DNA of 20,171 nt from a virus, in the IMG/VR virus record IMGVR_UViG_3300046010_004297, positions 1 to 20,171 of that record; one strand, given 5' to 3'. The translations under genes were made by a program, and so were the position numbers. Under the pieces are notes generated by a model that was not told where the DNA came from, searched no databases, and worked only from the letters and a program-made list of their open reading frames with translations. This document shows positions 7,769 through 13,939 of the stretch, piece after piece; position 1 is the first letter of the stretch; each line of letters starts with the position of its first letter.

Positions 7769-8211
7769 AAACAGGCGAACGCGGTTTAAAATTGATTAAA
7801 GAATTTGAAGGTTGCAAGCTCAAAGCGTACCAATGCCCAGCTGGTGTTTGGACTATTGGCATTGGCTCAACGCGATATTCTGATGGTAGCGCGGTTAAAC
7901 GAGGTCAGACTTTAGCAAATGAAGAAGCCGCGTTATTACTATTATCTAAAACATTAACGTCATATGAACACGCAGTAAATGCTATCAAGGTTGATTTAAC
8001 TCAAAATGAATTTGATGCGCTGGTATCGCTTACTTACAATATTGGAGCAGGTAATTTAGCCAGCTCAACGCTTGTTAAAATGCTAAAAGCCGGTAATAGT
8101 AAAGCTGAGATTGCAAAGCAATTTTTACGATGGGATAAAGCAGGGGGTAAACCGCTTGCTGGTCTTACACGACGACGCAACGCTGAAGCAGAATTGTTTT
8201 TAAGCAAATAA
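7765..8211 (+). CDS. Endolysin, GH24 phage lysozyme (muramidase)
   Basis: 148 residues, cleaving the MurNAc-GlcNAc bond of peptidoglycan at the end of infection. The GH24 catalytic triad E-x8-[D/C]-x5-T is present as E15 (KEFEG), C24 and T30 (VWTIGIGST). Cys takes the middle position, as in part of the family. The C-terminal half carries TQNEFDALVSLTYNIGAGN and the GLTRRRNAEAELF signature. No signal peptide or signal-anchor segment is visible, so release across the inner membrane should need a holin, which fits the three small membrane proteins just upstream. The gene overlaps its neighbour by four bases and is followed at once by a terminator. No spanin gene is seen. Confidence 0.95.
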   Translation: MKTGERGLKLIKEFEGCKLKAYQCPAGVWTIGIGSTRYSDGSAVKRGQTLANEEAALLLLSKTLTSYEHAVNAIKVDLTQNEFDALVSLTYNIGAGNLASSTLVKMLKAGNSKAEIAKQFLRWDKAGGKPLAGLTRRRNAEAELFLSK

Positions 8212-8215
8212 TTAA

Positions 8216-8241
8216 AAAGCCGCTTACTCAGCGGCTTTCTT
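8216..8241. terminator. Bidirectional intrinsic terminator between converging operons
   Basis: AAAGCCGC-TTACTCA-GCGGCTTT is a perfect 8-bp stem with a 7-nt loop. The + strand continues CTTCT and the - strand continues TTAATTA after the stem, with T-runs provided by the A/T base pairs. It lies 5 nt after the lysozyme stop and overlaps the last two codons and stop of the converging - strand gene, so it can end both transcripts. Confidence 0.8.
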
Positions 8242-8374
8242 CTAATTTCAATTGGTTCTTGGTTAACCACCTATAATACGCTTGTTCTGGTGACTTACCC
8301 GTACAAGTTACCGTATCTTCCCACTCGGTATAACATACCCAAAATAGTCCTACTTTTTTTAGTTTAGGTTTCAT
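8228..8374 (-). CDS. Small hypothetical protein, 48 aa, last gene of - operon
   Basis: The protein begins MKPKLKKVGLFWVCYTEWED and contains TCTGKSPEQAYYRWLTKNQL. The pattern of W/Y residues with S-P-x-x-A-Y-x-x-W resembles short phage proteins that fold as a small beta-alpha unit, but I cannot assign a function. Its ATG lies 11 nt inside the end of the upstream gene, and its stop lies in the loop/stem of the shared terminator. It is supported by the overlap pattern typical of this operon. Confidence 0.6.
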   Translation of the reverse strand: MKPKLKKVGLFWVCYTEWEDTVTCTGKSPEQAYYRWLTKNQLKLEESR

Positions 8375-8633
8375 TTACGTTATCTCGACAATCCGCATCA
8401 CACCATCTACGCCCATGACCAATATAGTCACCGCACGTCCAGCATAAGCCTGTAGGGTTGCTGGTATCAATAGCCGATGCTTTTGATCTTATAATAGTGA
8501 TTGCCTTGTCACGCATCATTTCTTCATGTTGCGTTGCAAGGTCGGTATTTCCTTCTTCTGTAGCCATCTTAATTTGTCTTGGTAAATTCCATAAGTTTAT
8601 GGGCGGTAGTGTCAAATCAGACCATGTAATCAT
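8364..8633 (-). CDS. Small zinc-ribbon protein
   Basis: 89 residues. The first 60 are helical (LPRQIKMATEEGNTDLATQH, then MMRDKAITIIRSKASAID). The C-terminus carries CWTCGDYIGHGRRWCDADCR, with a C-x2-C and a later C-x3-C pair as expected of a structural zinc-binding knuckle related to small phage zinc-ribbon proteins. No enzymatic residues are evident. The start has no good ribosome site and may depend on coupling to the preceding gene, whose stop is 2 nt upstream. Binding to nucleic acid or RNA polymerase is possible but unproven. Confidence 0.65.
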   Translation of the reverse strand: MITWSDLTLPPINLWNLPRQIKMATEEGNTDLATQHEEMMRDKAITIIRSKASAIDTSNPTGLCWTCGDYIGHGRRWCDADCRDNVNET

Positions 8634-8635
8634 GG

Positions 8636-9184
8636 TCAGTTCAGTTTAACATCTTCTTTTAAAATCTCTTTCCAGCGCTGTAGCGTAAGAATAACCTCAT
8701 CAATATCTTGGTCAAGTGTCTTGACTGATTTACCGGCTCGAAGTAATTTCTTGATAGCGTGTTGTTGCTCTGGTGCTACGATATTATAAATTCTAAAGAT
8801 GCGATAAGGGTCTATTTTATGACCTTTATAGCTGAATTGATAGTGAGAATCGGCTTTTTGTTTATCTTCTTTTCTCAGCTCAATTTGGCGCAGTGCTTCA
8901 TCGTGTCGGTTAAACTCGGCAGGAATATCCGTTTCTATTTTTACTTGCATTTCAGTTTCTTTTTGATGCTTATCTGCCGGATCGTAATTTTTCAAACGAT
9001 AGAAACTGTCTTTACCATTAGGCTCTTTAATGAGTATATTATTGGCAACCATTTCGTGCATAGCTGCGAACACATCGGGTCGTTTAATAAACGGCTGAGT
9101 CACCATTGCACGATCATGAATTTCAGTCACTGTCCAAAATTCGTTATAGCGCATAATTTCAAAAATAACTTTTTCTAATGACAT
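8636..9184 (-). CDS. Winged-helix plus phage conserved C-terminal domain protein
   Basis: 182 residues. I chose the ATG at 9184, which has GGGA nine bases upstream; the ATG at 9199 has no usable ribosome site. Residues about 1-65 look like a winged helix-turn-helix (LEKVIFEIMRYNEFWTVTEI, then AAMHEMVANNILIKEP...FYRLK). After a charged linker, residues about 115-175 form a conserved-looking block, YKGHKIDPYRIFRIYNIVAP and AIKKLLRAGKSVKTLDQDID, ending LQRWKEIL. The pattern (DPYRI, RAGK, L-x-QDIDE-x6-RW) is reminiscent of DUF3310-like phage domains of unknown function. It may bind DNA and regulate transcription or replication; this is inference. Confidence 0.65.
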   Translation of the reverse strand: MSLEKVIFEIMRYNEFWTVTEIHDRAMVTQPFIKRPDVFAAMHEMVANNILIKEPNGKDSFYRLKNYDPADKHQKETEMQVKIETDIPAEFNRHDEALRQIELRKEDKQKADSHYQFSYKGHKIDPYRIFRIYNIVAPEQQHAIKKLLRAGKSVKTLDQDIDEVILTLQRWKEILKEDVKLN

Positions 9185-9423
9185 AGTGTTAATTCCCATT
9201 GCTTTGGTACAAGTAAGTGCCTTGTTATAAAATCACGGTAAAGAGCAAAATCAAGTTGCCGTGATTCAAGTTTTACTTTTTGTGTTAATCGCTGTCTAAG
9301 TGCGGCTTTTGATCGATGACAGGCTTTACAGTCTGATGATAATCGCCTTGTGCTTTTTATGTAATACGCATCAACAGGTAGGTTCTTGCGACAATAACAA
9401 CATTCTTTTAGTTGCTCAGTCAT
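9175..9423 (-). CDS. Small zinc-ribbon protein (Endo VII/HNH-like N-terminal ribbon)
   Basis: 82 residues starting at MTEQLKECCYCRK. The ATG overlaps the end of thyX by eight bases and has AAGGA eight bases upstream; a longer reading with a start at 9540 would overlap thyX for over 100 nt and is less likely. C8-x2-C11 and C32-x2-C35 (SSDCKACHRSKAA) form the treble-clef-like ribbon found ahead of HNH or endonuclease VII domains in phage proteins. Here no HNH catalytic part follows. The C-terminal half is basic and helical (RQRLTQKVKLESRQLDFALY). A DNA-binding role is plausible. Confidence 0.65.
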   Translation of the reverse strand: MTEQLKECCYCRKNLPVDAYYIKSTRRLSSDCKACHRSKAALRQRLTQKVKLESRQLDFALYRDFITRHLLVPKQWELTLCH

Positions 9424-9997
9424 TAGGCAATTCCTTGAAGATATTTGGTGCAATTCCATGTAGCTGGCGGTTAATCTCATGTGCCACTGCGCGTATCTCC
9501 CACTGCACTTCTTTACCGCTACGCAGTTTAATAAAGTCATACCACGCTTGGAAGTTACCTACTACCAGTAATTCTGTGCCTATCCCTTGTGGTAGAACAA
9601 ATCTCGCATCTTCTTTTTTAATTCCCAGTTCAATTAAATGGTCGTATAGACTAACCGCAGTATCAACGTAAACTCTTACTGTTTTACCATATTTATCATC
9701 TATAGTATCTGGAATAATCATTGTCATGTGTTCTTCATTGCAATACCTCTGACTACGTTGCAGGAAATCTAAATGCTTACTGCGAACAAACTGGTGACTA
9801 CAGATACGGCTAATGTCTTCAACTGAAAATGTCGCATGAGCAAAGCGTAGTGTAGATAGATGTCCTTTAGTCACGCAGTGTTCTGCCCGTTTGATGCACT
9901 GCTCTGGTGATGAGTCTGTCTTACCGTAGCATATTCCTGCCAGTAATCCGATATGTTCTTCGGGGTTAGATGTGCTTTGCACTAGGGTGACTTTCAT
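9416..9997 (-). CDS. thyX: Flavin-dependent thymidylate synthase ThyX
   Basis: 193 residues. ThyX makes dTMP from dUMP using FAD, NADPH and methylene-tetrahydrofolate, so it supplies dTTP for phage replication. The core reads FSVEDISRICSHQFVRSKHL then DFLQRSQRY (about 57-85). This aligns with the ThyX signature RHRxxSxNxxSxRY, but with RSK at 72-74 in place of RHR, D77 in place of the first Ser, and L79-Q80 where N-E is usual. S82, R84 and Y85 are kept. ARFVLPQG (131-138) and QWEIRA (165-170, with the dUMP-side Arg169) are further family landmarks. It belongs with the dUTPase upstream in the same operon. The fold assignment is secure; activity with the altered signature is likely but untested. 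Confidence 0.9.
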   Translation of the reverse strand: MKVTLVQSTSNPEEHIGLLAGICYGKTDSSPEQCIKRAEHCVTKGHLSTLRFAHATFSVEDISRICSHQFVRSKHLDFLQRSQRYCNEEHMTMIIPDTIDDKYGKTVRVYVDTAVSLYDHLIELGIKKEDARFVLPQGIGTELLVVGNFQAWYDFIKLRSGKEVQWEIRAVAHEINRQLHGIAPNIFKELPND

Positions 9998-10230
9998 TTC
10001 GTATCCTCAGTTGTTTTTACCGTCATTTCTGCAACTTTTTCTGCAATATACGCATCCCATATTTCCCCAAGTTCTTTTTGTATCTTTTCAAATTCGGGTT
10101 CTATGCGCTTATACCTTTCAATCAATTCGTCTGGTACTTCTATTTCATCACCATCTCTCCCATAACCATTATTGCCAATTAACAAATACATAAAATCATG
10201 TCTTTCCTCAAACCCTATTGGTATTTTCAT
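9994..10230 (-). CDS. Small acidic hypothetical protein, 78 aa
   Basis: Starts at MKIPIGFEERHDFMYLL. The ATG is inside the previous stop (ATGA) and preceded by GGAGAGAAGAA; a longer in-frame start at 10275 lacks such support. The C-terminal two thirds are acidic and helical (PDELIERYKRIEPEFEKIQK), and may form a coiled coil. There are no cysteines, membrane segment or known motif. The stop overlaps the thyX start by four bases. Confidence 0.6.
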   Translation of the reverse strand: MKIPIGFEERHDFMYLLIGNNGYGRDGDEIEVPDELIERYKRIEPEFEKIQKELGEIWDAYIAEKVAEMTVKTTEDTK

Positions 10231-10439
10231 TTCTTCTCTCCGCTGAGTTGATAAGGGTGGCAGGTTAAGTTCCATTTTGAGCTAGTCAACTGCATAGATT
10301 TCAAAACAAAGTCTTGTCTTGTTGCCGCTGATTCACATGATACTTTGTCTGCAAATGTGGCTGTTGACTGTGTAGTATGGATGCTTGATGACCACGATGT
10401 AATCGTACTAATTAGTATATAGGCTGTTGTTGCAATCAT
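10227..10439 (-). CDS. Small exported or membrane-anchored protein, 70 aa
   Basis: Starts at MIATTAYILISTITSWSSSI, a hydrophobic N-terminus that could be a signal peptide or anchor. A Ser/Thr/Cys-containing part follows (ATFADKVSCESAATRQDFVL), then a second Cys region. The two cysteines (about residues 35 and 59) could form a disulphide outside the cytoplasm. The start is fixed by GGAGAAACAAA and an ATGA overlap with the upstream gene. No family recognised. Confidence 0.55.
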   Translation of the reverse strand: MIATTAYILISTITSWSSSIHTTQSTATFADKVSCESAATRQDFVLKSMQLTSSKWNLTCHPYQLSGEKK

Positions 10440-10864
10440 TTTGTTTCTCCGATGTGGCGGTATTTGCAGCAAGCATGAAATTGTAAATGGCTTTTTGATG
10501 TAACCCATTGTTCACCATCAGCACCAAATATTTCAAACTCCATCCAAGGATCAATCCTTCTTGCTGCAACTTCAGCATATTTAGCCAGTATTTCAGCATG
10601 TGGATGTGGTGTGATGACGGGTTCTGGTCTGTTATAGTATTCTTTATAAACACCAAATGTAACCCCATTTTTATCAACCCAAAATGTGTTTAGTACGGCT
10701 TGAACCGCATTTTCAGGCGCGTCATTCCAATTTGGTTCAACAAACGGTGTTGCAGTTTGTCTTTTGTTCCAATCGTGAAACTCCTCATATAAATCTTTAC
10801 TTGTTGATTGGTTACTAGCAATGCCAACCAATTCCGCAATTTGTTCGTTTGTTAATAAGCTCAT
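10436..10864 (-). CDS. Phage hypothetical protein with W-rich C-terminal module
   Basis: 142 residues. The N-terminus is helical ([20 protein letters not shown]), the middle WVDKNGVTFGVYKEYYNRP. The last 35 residues (PWMEFEIFGADGEQWVTSKS, then FHACCKYRHIGETK) resemble a short beta module found at the end of many phage accessory proteins (aromatic-W...W...yR pattern). Its function is unknown to me. ATG and stop overlap neighbours by ATGA junctions, with AAGGT ahead of the start. Confidence 0.6.
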   Translation of the reverse strand: MSLLTNEQIAELVGIASNQSTSKDLYEEFHDWNKRQTATPFVEPNWNDAPENAVQAVLNTFWVDKNGVTFGVYKEYYNRPEPVITPHPHAEILAKYAEVAARRIDPWMEFEIFGADGEQWVTSKSHLQFHACCKYRHIGETK

Positions 10865-10980
10865 TTTTTACCTTCTTTTATTTTTAAAGTATGCAATTCA
10901 CCAATTCTAGCGGCATTGATTAACCATGCTAATTGGCGCAATATTCCTTGTTGTTCTTTTACATATTGCTCAGGTGTCAT
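10861..10980 (-). CDS. Tiny hypothetical protein, 39 aa
   Basis: Encodes [20 protein letters not shown] followed by [19 protein letters not shown]. The ATG overlaps the dUTPase stop and the stop overlaps the next ATG, both as ATGA, so it fills exactly the space between two solid genes. It is one amphipathic helix in character. The perfect coupling at both ends is the main evidence that it is real. Confidence 0.6.
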   Translation of the reverse strand: MTPEQYVKEQQGILRQLAWLINAARIGELHTLKIKEGKK

Positions 10981-11417
10981 TTCCCTGTACTCCCAAAGCC
11001 GCCTGCGCCACGCTCAGTCACCGTGCTGAATTCCTCTACCTCTACAAACTCTGCTCGCACAATAGGAATAAACTTCATTTGAGCAATGCGGTCTTGCGGA
11101 TTAATCTTGTACACACCAGTGCCTGTATTCTTTACTGACACTTTAAGTTCTCCCGTAAAATCACTGTCGATTAAGCCAACACTATTGCCGAGTTTGATAC
11201 CATGATTATGCCCAAGACCACTACGTGGCAGGATAACCGCTGCCACATTATCGTCATTGATGTTGATGGCAATTCCTGTAGGAATCAATGCTGTTTCGCC
11301 TAAGTCCAGCTTGATTGCTTTAGTGATGTTGGCGCGTAAATCCACAGCCGCTGCACCTGCTGTTTCGTAAGCAGGCAGTATTACTTTTGGGTCTAACTTC
11401 TTAATTTCAATTTTCAT
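10977..11417 (-). CDS. dut: dUTP diphosphatase (trimeric dUTPase)
   Basis: 146 residues with all five motifs of the homotrimeric dUTPase family: motif 1 AAAVDLRA (22-29), motif 2 PRSGLG (64-69), motif 3 [11 protein letters not shown] (81-91), motif 4 RIAQMKF (110-116), and the flexible C-terminal motif 5 [10 protein letters not shown] (136-145), which closes over the substrate. Phe87 stands where many family members have Tyr. The enzyme hydrolyses dUTP to dUMP and pyrophosphate, which keeps uracil out of phage DNA and feeds dUMP to ThyX encoded downstream. AAGGAAACAAA precedes the ATG, and both ends overlap neighbours by four bases. Length is normal. Confidence 0.96.
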   Translation of the reverse strand: MKIEIKKLDPKVILPAYETAGAAAVDLRANITKAIKLDLGETALIPTGIAININDDNVAAVILPRSGLGHNHGIKLGNSVGLIDSDFTGELKVSVKNTGTGVYKINPQDRIAQMKFIPIVRAEFVEVEEFSTVTERGAGGFGSTGK

Positions 11418-11674
11418 TTTGTTTCCTTCAATGCAACGCTTTGCAATAAGCTATTATTGTGTTTGTGCGGATTTGTGTATTCAGCTCCGCTGTATTTACT
11501 CGCTGTTAAAAAATCGGTTTCGATTGGCTTATCAAGCACGATGCTTTCCAAATCACTCCCAAGTGTTATAAGCTCGTCGTGCAGATAATCTGGCATAAAC
11601 TTTTCAATCATAAAGGCGTAAGCCTCCAATGCTGACAGCAGTTTTATGGTGCGGAGTGCTTGTTCTTTATTCAT
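11414..11674 (-). CDS. Small helical hypothetical protein, 86 aa
   Basis: Begins [20 protein letters not shown] and continues [20 protein letters not shown]. The first 55 residues are predicted helical, the last 30 polar and probably disordered. GGAG lies six bases before the ATG. It overlaps dUTPase (ATGA) and the previous gene (8 nt). No domain recognised. Confidence 0.65.
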   Translation of the reverse strand: MNKEQALRTIKLLSALEAYAFMIEKFMPDYLHDELITLGSDLESIVLDKPIETDFLTASKYSGAEYTNPHKHNNSLLQSVALKETK

Positions 11675-12023
11675 TTTCTACTCCAATACCGTGTGCTTTT
11701 TCTATTGCTCTGACAAACTTAAAATATGGATTATTATCAATGTAACCGTACTCGTTTAAAAAGCCGTAGACAGAACCATCATCATCTTTAATATGGTCAA
11801 GCGTAAATCCTGCATTGTATCCAATGTTAAAAATTTCATCATCACTCAAAGGCTCTTGCTCATTTTGTTTATTGTCGTACATCGCCATCATTGCATTAGC
11901 AAACCAACCAAACATGGTTTCTTTATCAACATTGCAATTAGGATGTGTCTTAAAAAAGAAATCTGTCCATTCTCTTGCATCTGTACTGCTGTGAATGCTC
12001 ATATTGTATAAATCATTTACCAT
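11667..12023 (-). CDS. Phage accessory protein of the HSSTDAREW type
   Basis: 118 residues. The start at 12023 has AGGAG seven bases upstream; a second ATG at 12002 (MSIHSSTDAREW) is possible. The segment IHSSTDAREWTDFFFKTHPN and GWFANAMMAMYD recalls short accessory proteins common in tailed-phage early regions, where H-S-S-T-D-A-x-x-W and W-F-x-N-A-M-M are conserved. The C-terminal part is acidic (GYNAGFTLDHIKDDDGSVYG). Function is unknown. Confidence 0.65.
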   Translation of the reverse strand: MVNDLYNMSIHSSTDAREWTDFFFKTHPNCNVDKETMFGWFANAMMAMYDNKQNEQEPLSDDEIFNIGYNAGFTLDHIKDDDGSVYGFLNEYGYIDNNPYFKFVRAIEKAHGIGVENE

Positions 12024-12178
12024 CTTATTACTCCTATTCTCTTTAGTGCCGCACGGACTTTATCAGGGCGTTCGTTTCTAAATATATGCGTCATAGTCAT
12101 ATCTCTAGTAAACATCGCGTATTTAAAACTGCGCCATTTCGCATCGCATCGATTGAATCCTCTTTGTCTTACTCTCAT
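12017..12178 (-). CDS. Small basic hypothetical protein, 53 aa
   Basis: Encodes MRVRQRGFNRCDAKWRSFKY, then AMFTRDMTMTHIFRNERPDK and VRAALKRIGVIRW. It is strongly basic and could bind nucleic acid. GAGG lies seven bases before the ATG, and the end overlaps the next gene by seven bases. It occupies a space otherwise empty between two supported genes. Confidence 0.6.
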   Translation of the reverse strand: MRVRQRGFNRCDAKWRSFKYAMFTRDMTMTHIFRNERPDKVRAALKRIGVIRW

Positions 12179-12181
12179 AAC

Positions 12182-12337
12182 TCATCCTCTATCTTTAGGT
12201 AGCATTTGTCGTGCTTTATCGTAAATTTGTTTAGCTTCCTCTATGGACTCACCAGCTTGCCACGAATCCAAGACTTCTTCAAAAATATTCACCAACTCGT
12301 CGATATATTTGCCATATAAATATGATTCAAGACTCAT
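12182..12337 (-). CDS. Small acidic hypothetical protein, 51 aa
   Basis: Encodes MSLESYLYGKYIDELVNIFE, then EVLDSWQAGESIEEAKQIYD and KARQMLPKDRG. It is a predicted helical, acidic protein. The ATG is 3 nt after the stop of the NrdJb-like gene, with only a weak GGTGA site, so reinitiation is likely. The next ATG follows 3 nt after its stop. Confidence 0.6.
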   Translation of the reverse strand: MSLESYLYGKYIDELVNIFEEVLDSWQAGESIEEAKQIYDKARQMLPKDRG

Positions 12338-12340
12338 AAA

Positions 12341-12943
12341 TCACCCACACTTACTATCACCACAATTAGTACACGTCATGCACCCGTCCATCAGTATCAG
12401 AGCTTTGACATTGCATTTGGTGCAGAGTTGCATCTCAACACCTTTGGCTTCTTCTTTCTTAGCTTCTAAGTACGCTTGTTGATGCTCATCCACCTCAACT
12501 TTAATAACACCTGTTTCTATTAAATGCTGTTCAATTACGCTACCAATCTCAGCCACTAGCGATGGCATATACACACCACCTTTTTTGTAATAACCACCTT
12601 TAGGATCAAAGACATTCTTGAGTTCTTCTACAAGGAAAGTAGAGTCACCACCTTTGCGCCACACAGCAGATACTAAGCGCGTCAGTGCAAGTACCCACTG
12701 GAAATGCTCCATGTTCTTACTGTTAATAAACATCTCGTAGGGATGACGCTCGTCACCATTCAGCACCATATCGTTAATTGTGATATACAGAGCGTGTTCG
12801 CTTTGTGGCGTTTTTACTTTGTACGTTGTACCTGTCAAATGCGGTGGGCGAGGAAAATTCTCGTGTATCATCTCAAACACTACTTTTTCTTCTGTCTTAT
12901 CAACTACTTTGTAGCCTACAATTTTATGTTCAATTTTATTCAT
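12341..12943 (-). CDS. nrdJb: NrdJb-like small part of class II ribonucleotide reductase
   Basis: 200 residues matching the C-terminal (TSCPD-type) part of adenosylcobalamin-dependent ribonucleotide reductase NrdJ. It has YKVKTPQSEHALYITINDM (41-59), PYEMFINSKNMEHFQWVLAL (68-87), AVWRKGGDSTFLVEELKNVF (93-112) and KGGVYMPSLVAEIG (121-134). A Cys cluster closes it: C174-x2-C177, C188-x2-C191-x2-C194 and C199 in the final SKCG. In split class II enzymes this piece (NrdJb) works with a catalytic NrdJa subunit to reduce ribonucleotides. No NrdJa is in the window, so it may act with a phage gene elsewhere or the host enzyme. Its operon also holds dUTPase and ThyX. Confidence 0.85.
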   Translation of the reverse strand: MNKIEHKIVGYKVVDKTEEKVVFEMIHENFPRPPHLTGTTYKVKTPQSEHALYITINDMVLNGDERHPYEMFINSKNMEHFQWVLALTRLVSAVWRKGGDSTFLVEELKNVFDPKGGYYKKGGVYMPSLVAEIGSVIEQHLIETGVIKVEVDEHQQAYLEAKKEEAKGVEMQLCTKCNVKALILMDGCMTCTNCGDSKCG

Positions 12944-13076
12944 CTATTAAATCCTCAAGCACTTCCCCAATACAATCTAGCAGTACGCTAAGTCCTAGTA
13001 ACAACTCACTTGCTAAGTACAACAAACAGCAAATAAGGAATACAGGGAACTTCAATATGTTTATCAATGTGTTCAT
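12936..13076 (-). CDS. Small membrane protein, 46 aa
   Basis: Encodes MNTLINILKFPVFLICCLLY, then LASELLLGLSVLLDCIGEVL and EDLIDE: one or two hydrophobic segments with an acidic end. AAGG stands eight bases before the ATG. It overlaps the upstream gene by ATGA and the NrdJb-like gene by eight bases. Function unknown. Confidence 0.55.
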   Translation of the reverse strand: MNTLINILKFPVFLICCLLYLASELLLGLSVLLDCIGEVLEDLIDE

Positions 13077-13231
13077 CTTTGATGCCTTATGTCATTAAAT
13101 ATAGCGCGTCTTGCTTTGCATCTATCACACTCCCGATAACCAAGTGATTGGTAAACTCGCCAATAGTCATGTTTGCAATTGGTAGCGTCTGGTAACGCTC
13201 GTATTGGTTCTACCTTCTGAACTTTGTCCAT
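13073..13231 (-). CDS. Small zinc-ribbon-like protein, 52 aa
   Basis: Starts at MDKVQKVEPIRALPDATNCK with GAGG five bases before the ATG; a longer reading from 13285 is less supported. C19-x-H21 and C35-x2-C38 (GYRECDRCKARRA) could hold a zinc ion, as in short phage zinc ribbons. It overlaps small genes on both sides. Confidence 0.55.
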   Translation of the reverse strand: MDKVQKVEPIRALPDATNCKHDYWRVYQSLGYRECDRCKARRAIFNDIRHQR

Positions 13232-13299
13232 AGTATCCTCATCGTCAAAGTTAACATCCCAACATATAAAACAAGTGATATCCAATCATGTAATGCCAT
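13210..13299 (-). CDS. Micro-membrane protein, 29 aa
   Basis: Encodes MALHDWISLVLYVGMLTLTM then RILWTKFRR: one membrane helix followed by a basic end. An AAGGAG site lies six bases before the ATG. It overlaps the upstream microprotein by 14 nt and the downstream zinc-ribbon gene by 22 nt in other frames. The good ribosome site is the main support; size makes it uncertain. Confidence 0.45.
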   Translation of the reverse strand: MALHDWISLVLYVGMLTLTMRILWTKFRR

Positions 13300-13378
13300 C
13301 GTCATCTCCTTTTCCATACTCAACCATAAAACACACTACGGTAAACAATATGACTGCCCAATATATTAATTCGCCCAT
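13286..13378 (-). CDS. Micro-membrane protein, 30 aa
   Basis: Encodes MGELIYWAVILFTVVCFMVE then YGKGDDDGIT: one membrane helix with an acidic end. GGAAGAAG precedes the ATG. It overlaps the upstream coiled-coil gene by 13 nt and the next microgene by 14 nt. Probable but not certain. Confidence 0.45.
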   Translation of the reverse strand: MGELIYWAVILFTVVCFMVEYGKGDDDGIT

Positions 13379-13515
13379 TGTTCTTCTTCCTCTAATGCTC
13401 TGAGCATCAACTTCAACTGCTCAATTTCTTTGAGGAGTTGAAGTTTAATTTTTCTTAGTTCTTTTTTGTTTTTTTGAGCCGTTTTAAGGCGACTTATACA
13501 TTCGTCTTTGGTCAT
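13366..13515 (-). CDS. Small coiled-coil protein, 49 aa
   Basis: Encodes MTKDECISRLKTAQKNKKEL, then RKIKLQLLKEIEQLKLMLRA and LEEEEQWAN. The leucine spacing and charge pattern are those of a coiled coil. The ATG overlaps the upstream stop (ATGA). Function unknown. Confidence 0.55.
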   Translation of the reverse strand: MTKDECISRLKTAQKNKKELRKIKLQLLKEIEQLKLMLRALEEEEQWAN

Positions 13516-13715
13516 TTTGACACCATATTCCCTTGTATATCCCTGCTCATTTCATATACACCATACAGTTTACCTTCACGGAGGATGAACTCTCCGATAT
13601 TGGTTTTAATAACAACGTGACGGTTTTTGTTGTCTACATAATTAGTCGCTTGGCATATAATTAAACACACAGCAAATAACCCTGCTACTAGCCAACCTTT
13701 ATATTCTTTATTCAT
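13512..13715 (-). CDS. Small single-span membrane protein, 67 aa
   Basis: Starts at MNKEYKGWLVAGLFAVCLII, with a GGTGAT site upstream; a GTG start at 13727 overlapping the previous gene is less likely. Residues about 8-26 are a membrane segment or signal anchor. The rest (YVDNKNRHVVIKTNIGEFIL, then REGKLYGVYEM) is a short beta-rich domain that would lie outside if the N-terminus is in the cytoplasm. Confidence 0.55.
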   Translation of the reverse strand: MNKEYKGWLVAGLFAVCLIICQATNYVDNKNRHVVIKTNIGEFILREGKLYGVYEMSRDIQGNMVSK

Positions 13716-13720
13716 ATTGA

Positions 13721-13939
13721 TCACCACCGTTTTTTATGTCGTCCACGGGGGGCTAAGTAAACTCCCACTAATGAAAATGCTTTTTCTAAATCTGTTAATG
13801 CCCATAAAAATGACGGTCTACCTTCTTTGCTAACGGTAACACCTACAGGCGAAGCATCGAGGTTGATCAATTTACTTCTAAGTGTGCTTTGTGTCATTCC
13901 TGTCTTTTCTCGGAACTGCTTAATCGTCATTGAACTCAT
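13721..13939 (-). CDS. Small helix-turn-helix-like DNA-binding protein
   Basis: 72 residues. MSSMTIKQFREKTGMTQSTL followed by RSKLINLDASPVGV looks like a helix-turn-helix, with TIKQF-x-EKTGMTQSTLRSKL as the recognition part. WALTDLEKAF then a basic tail (PRGRHKKRW) follow. Such short phage proteins can act as repressors or replication-region binders. The ATG overlaps the upstream stop (ATGA). The fold is inferred from pattern only. Confidence 0.55.
   Translation of the reverse strand: MSSMTIKQFREKTGMTQSTLRSKLINLDASPVGVTVSKEGRPSFLWALTDLEKAFSLVGVYLAPRGRHKKRW

Noticed and set aside
9424-9540. N-terminal extension of the zinc-ribbon gene up to 9540
   Set aside because: It would overlap thyX for more than 100 nt, while an ATG at 9423 has a good AAGGA site and the short overlap typical of this operon.
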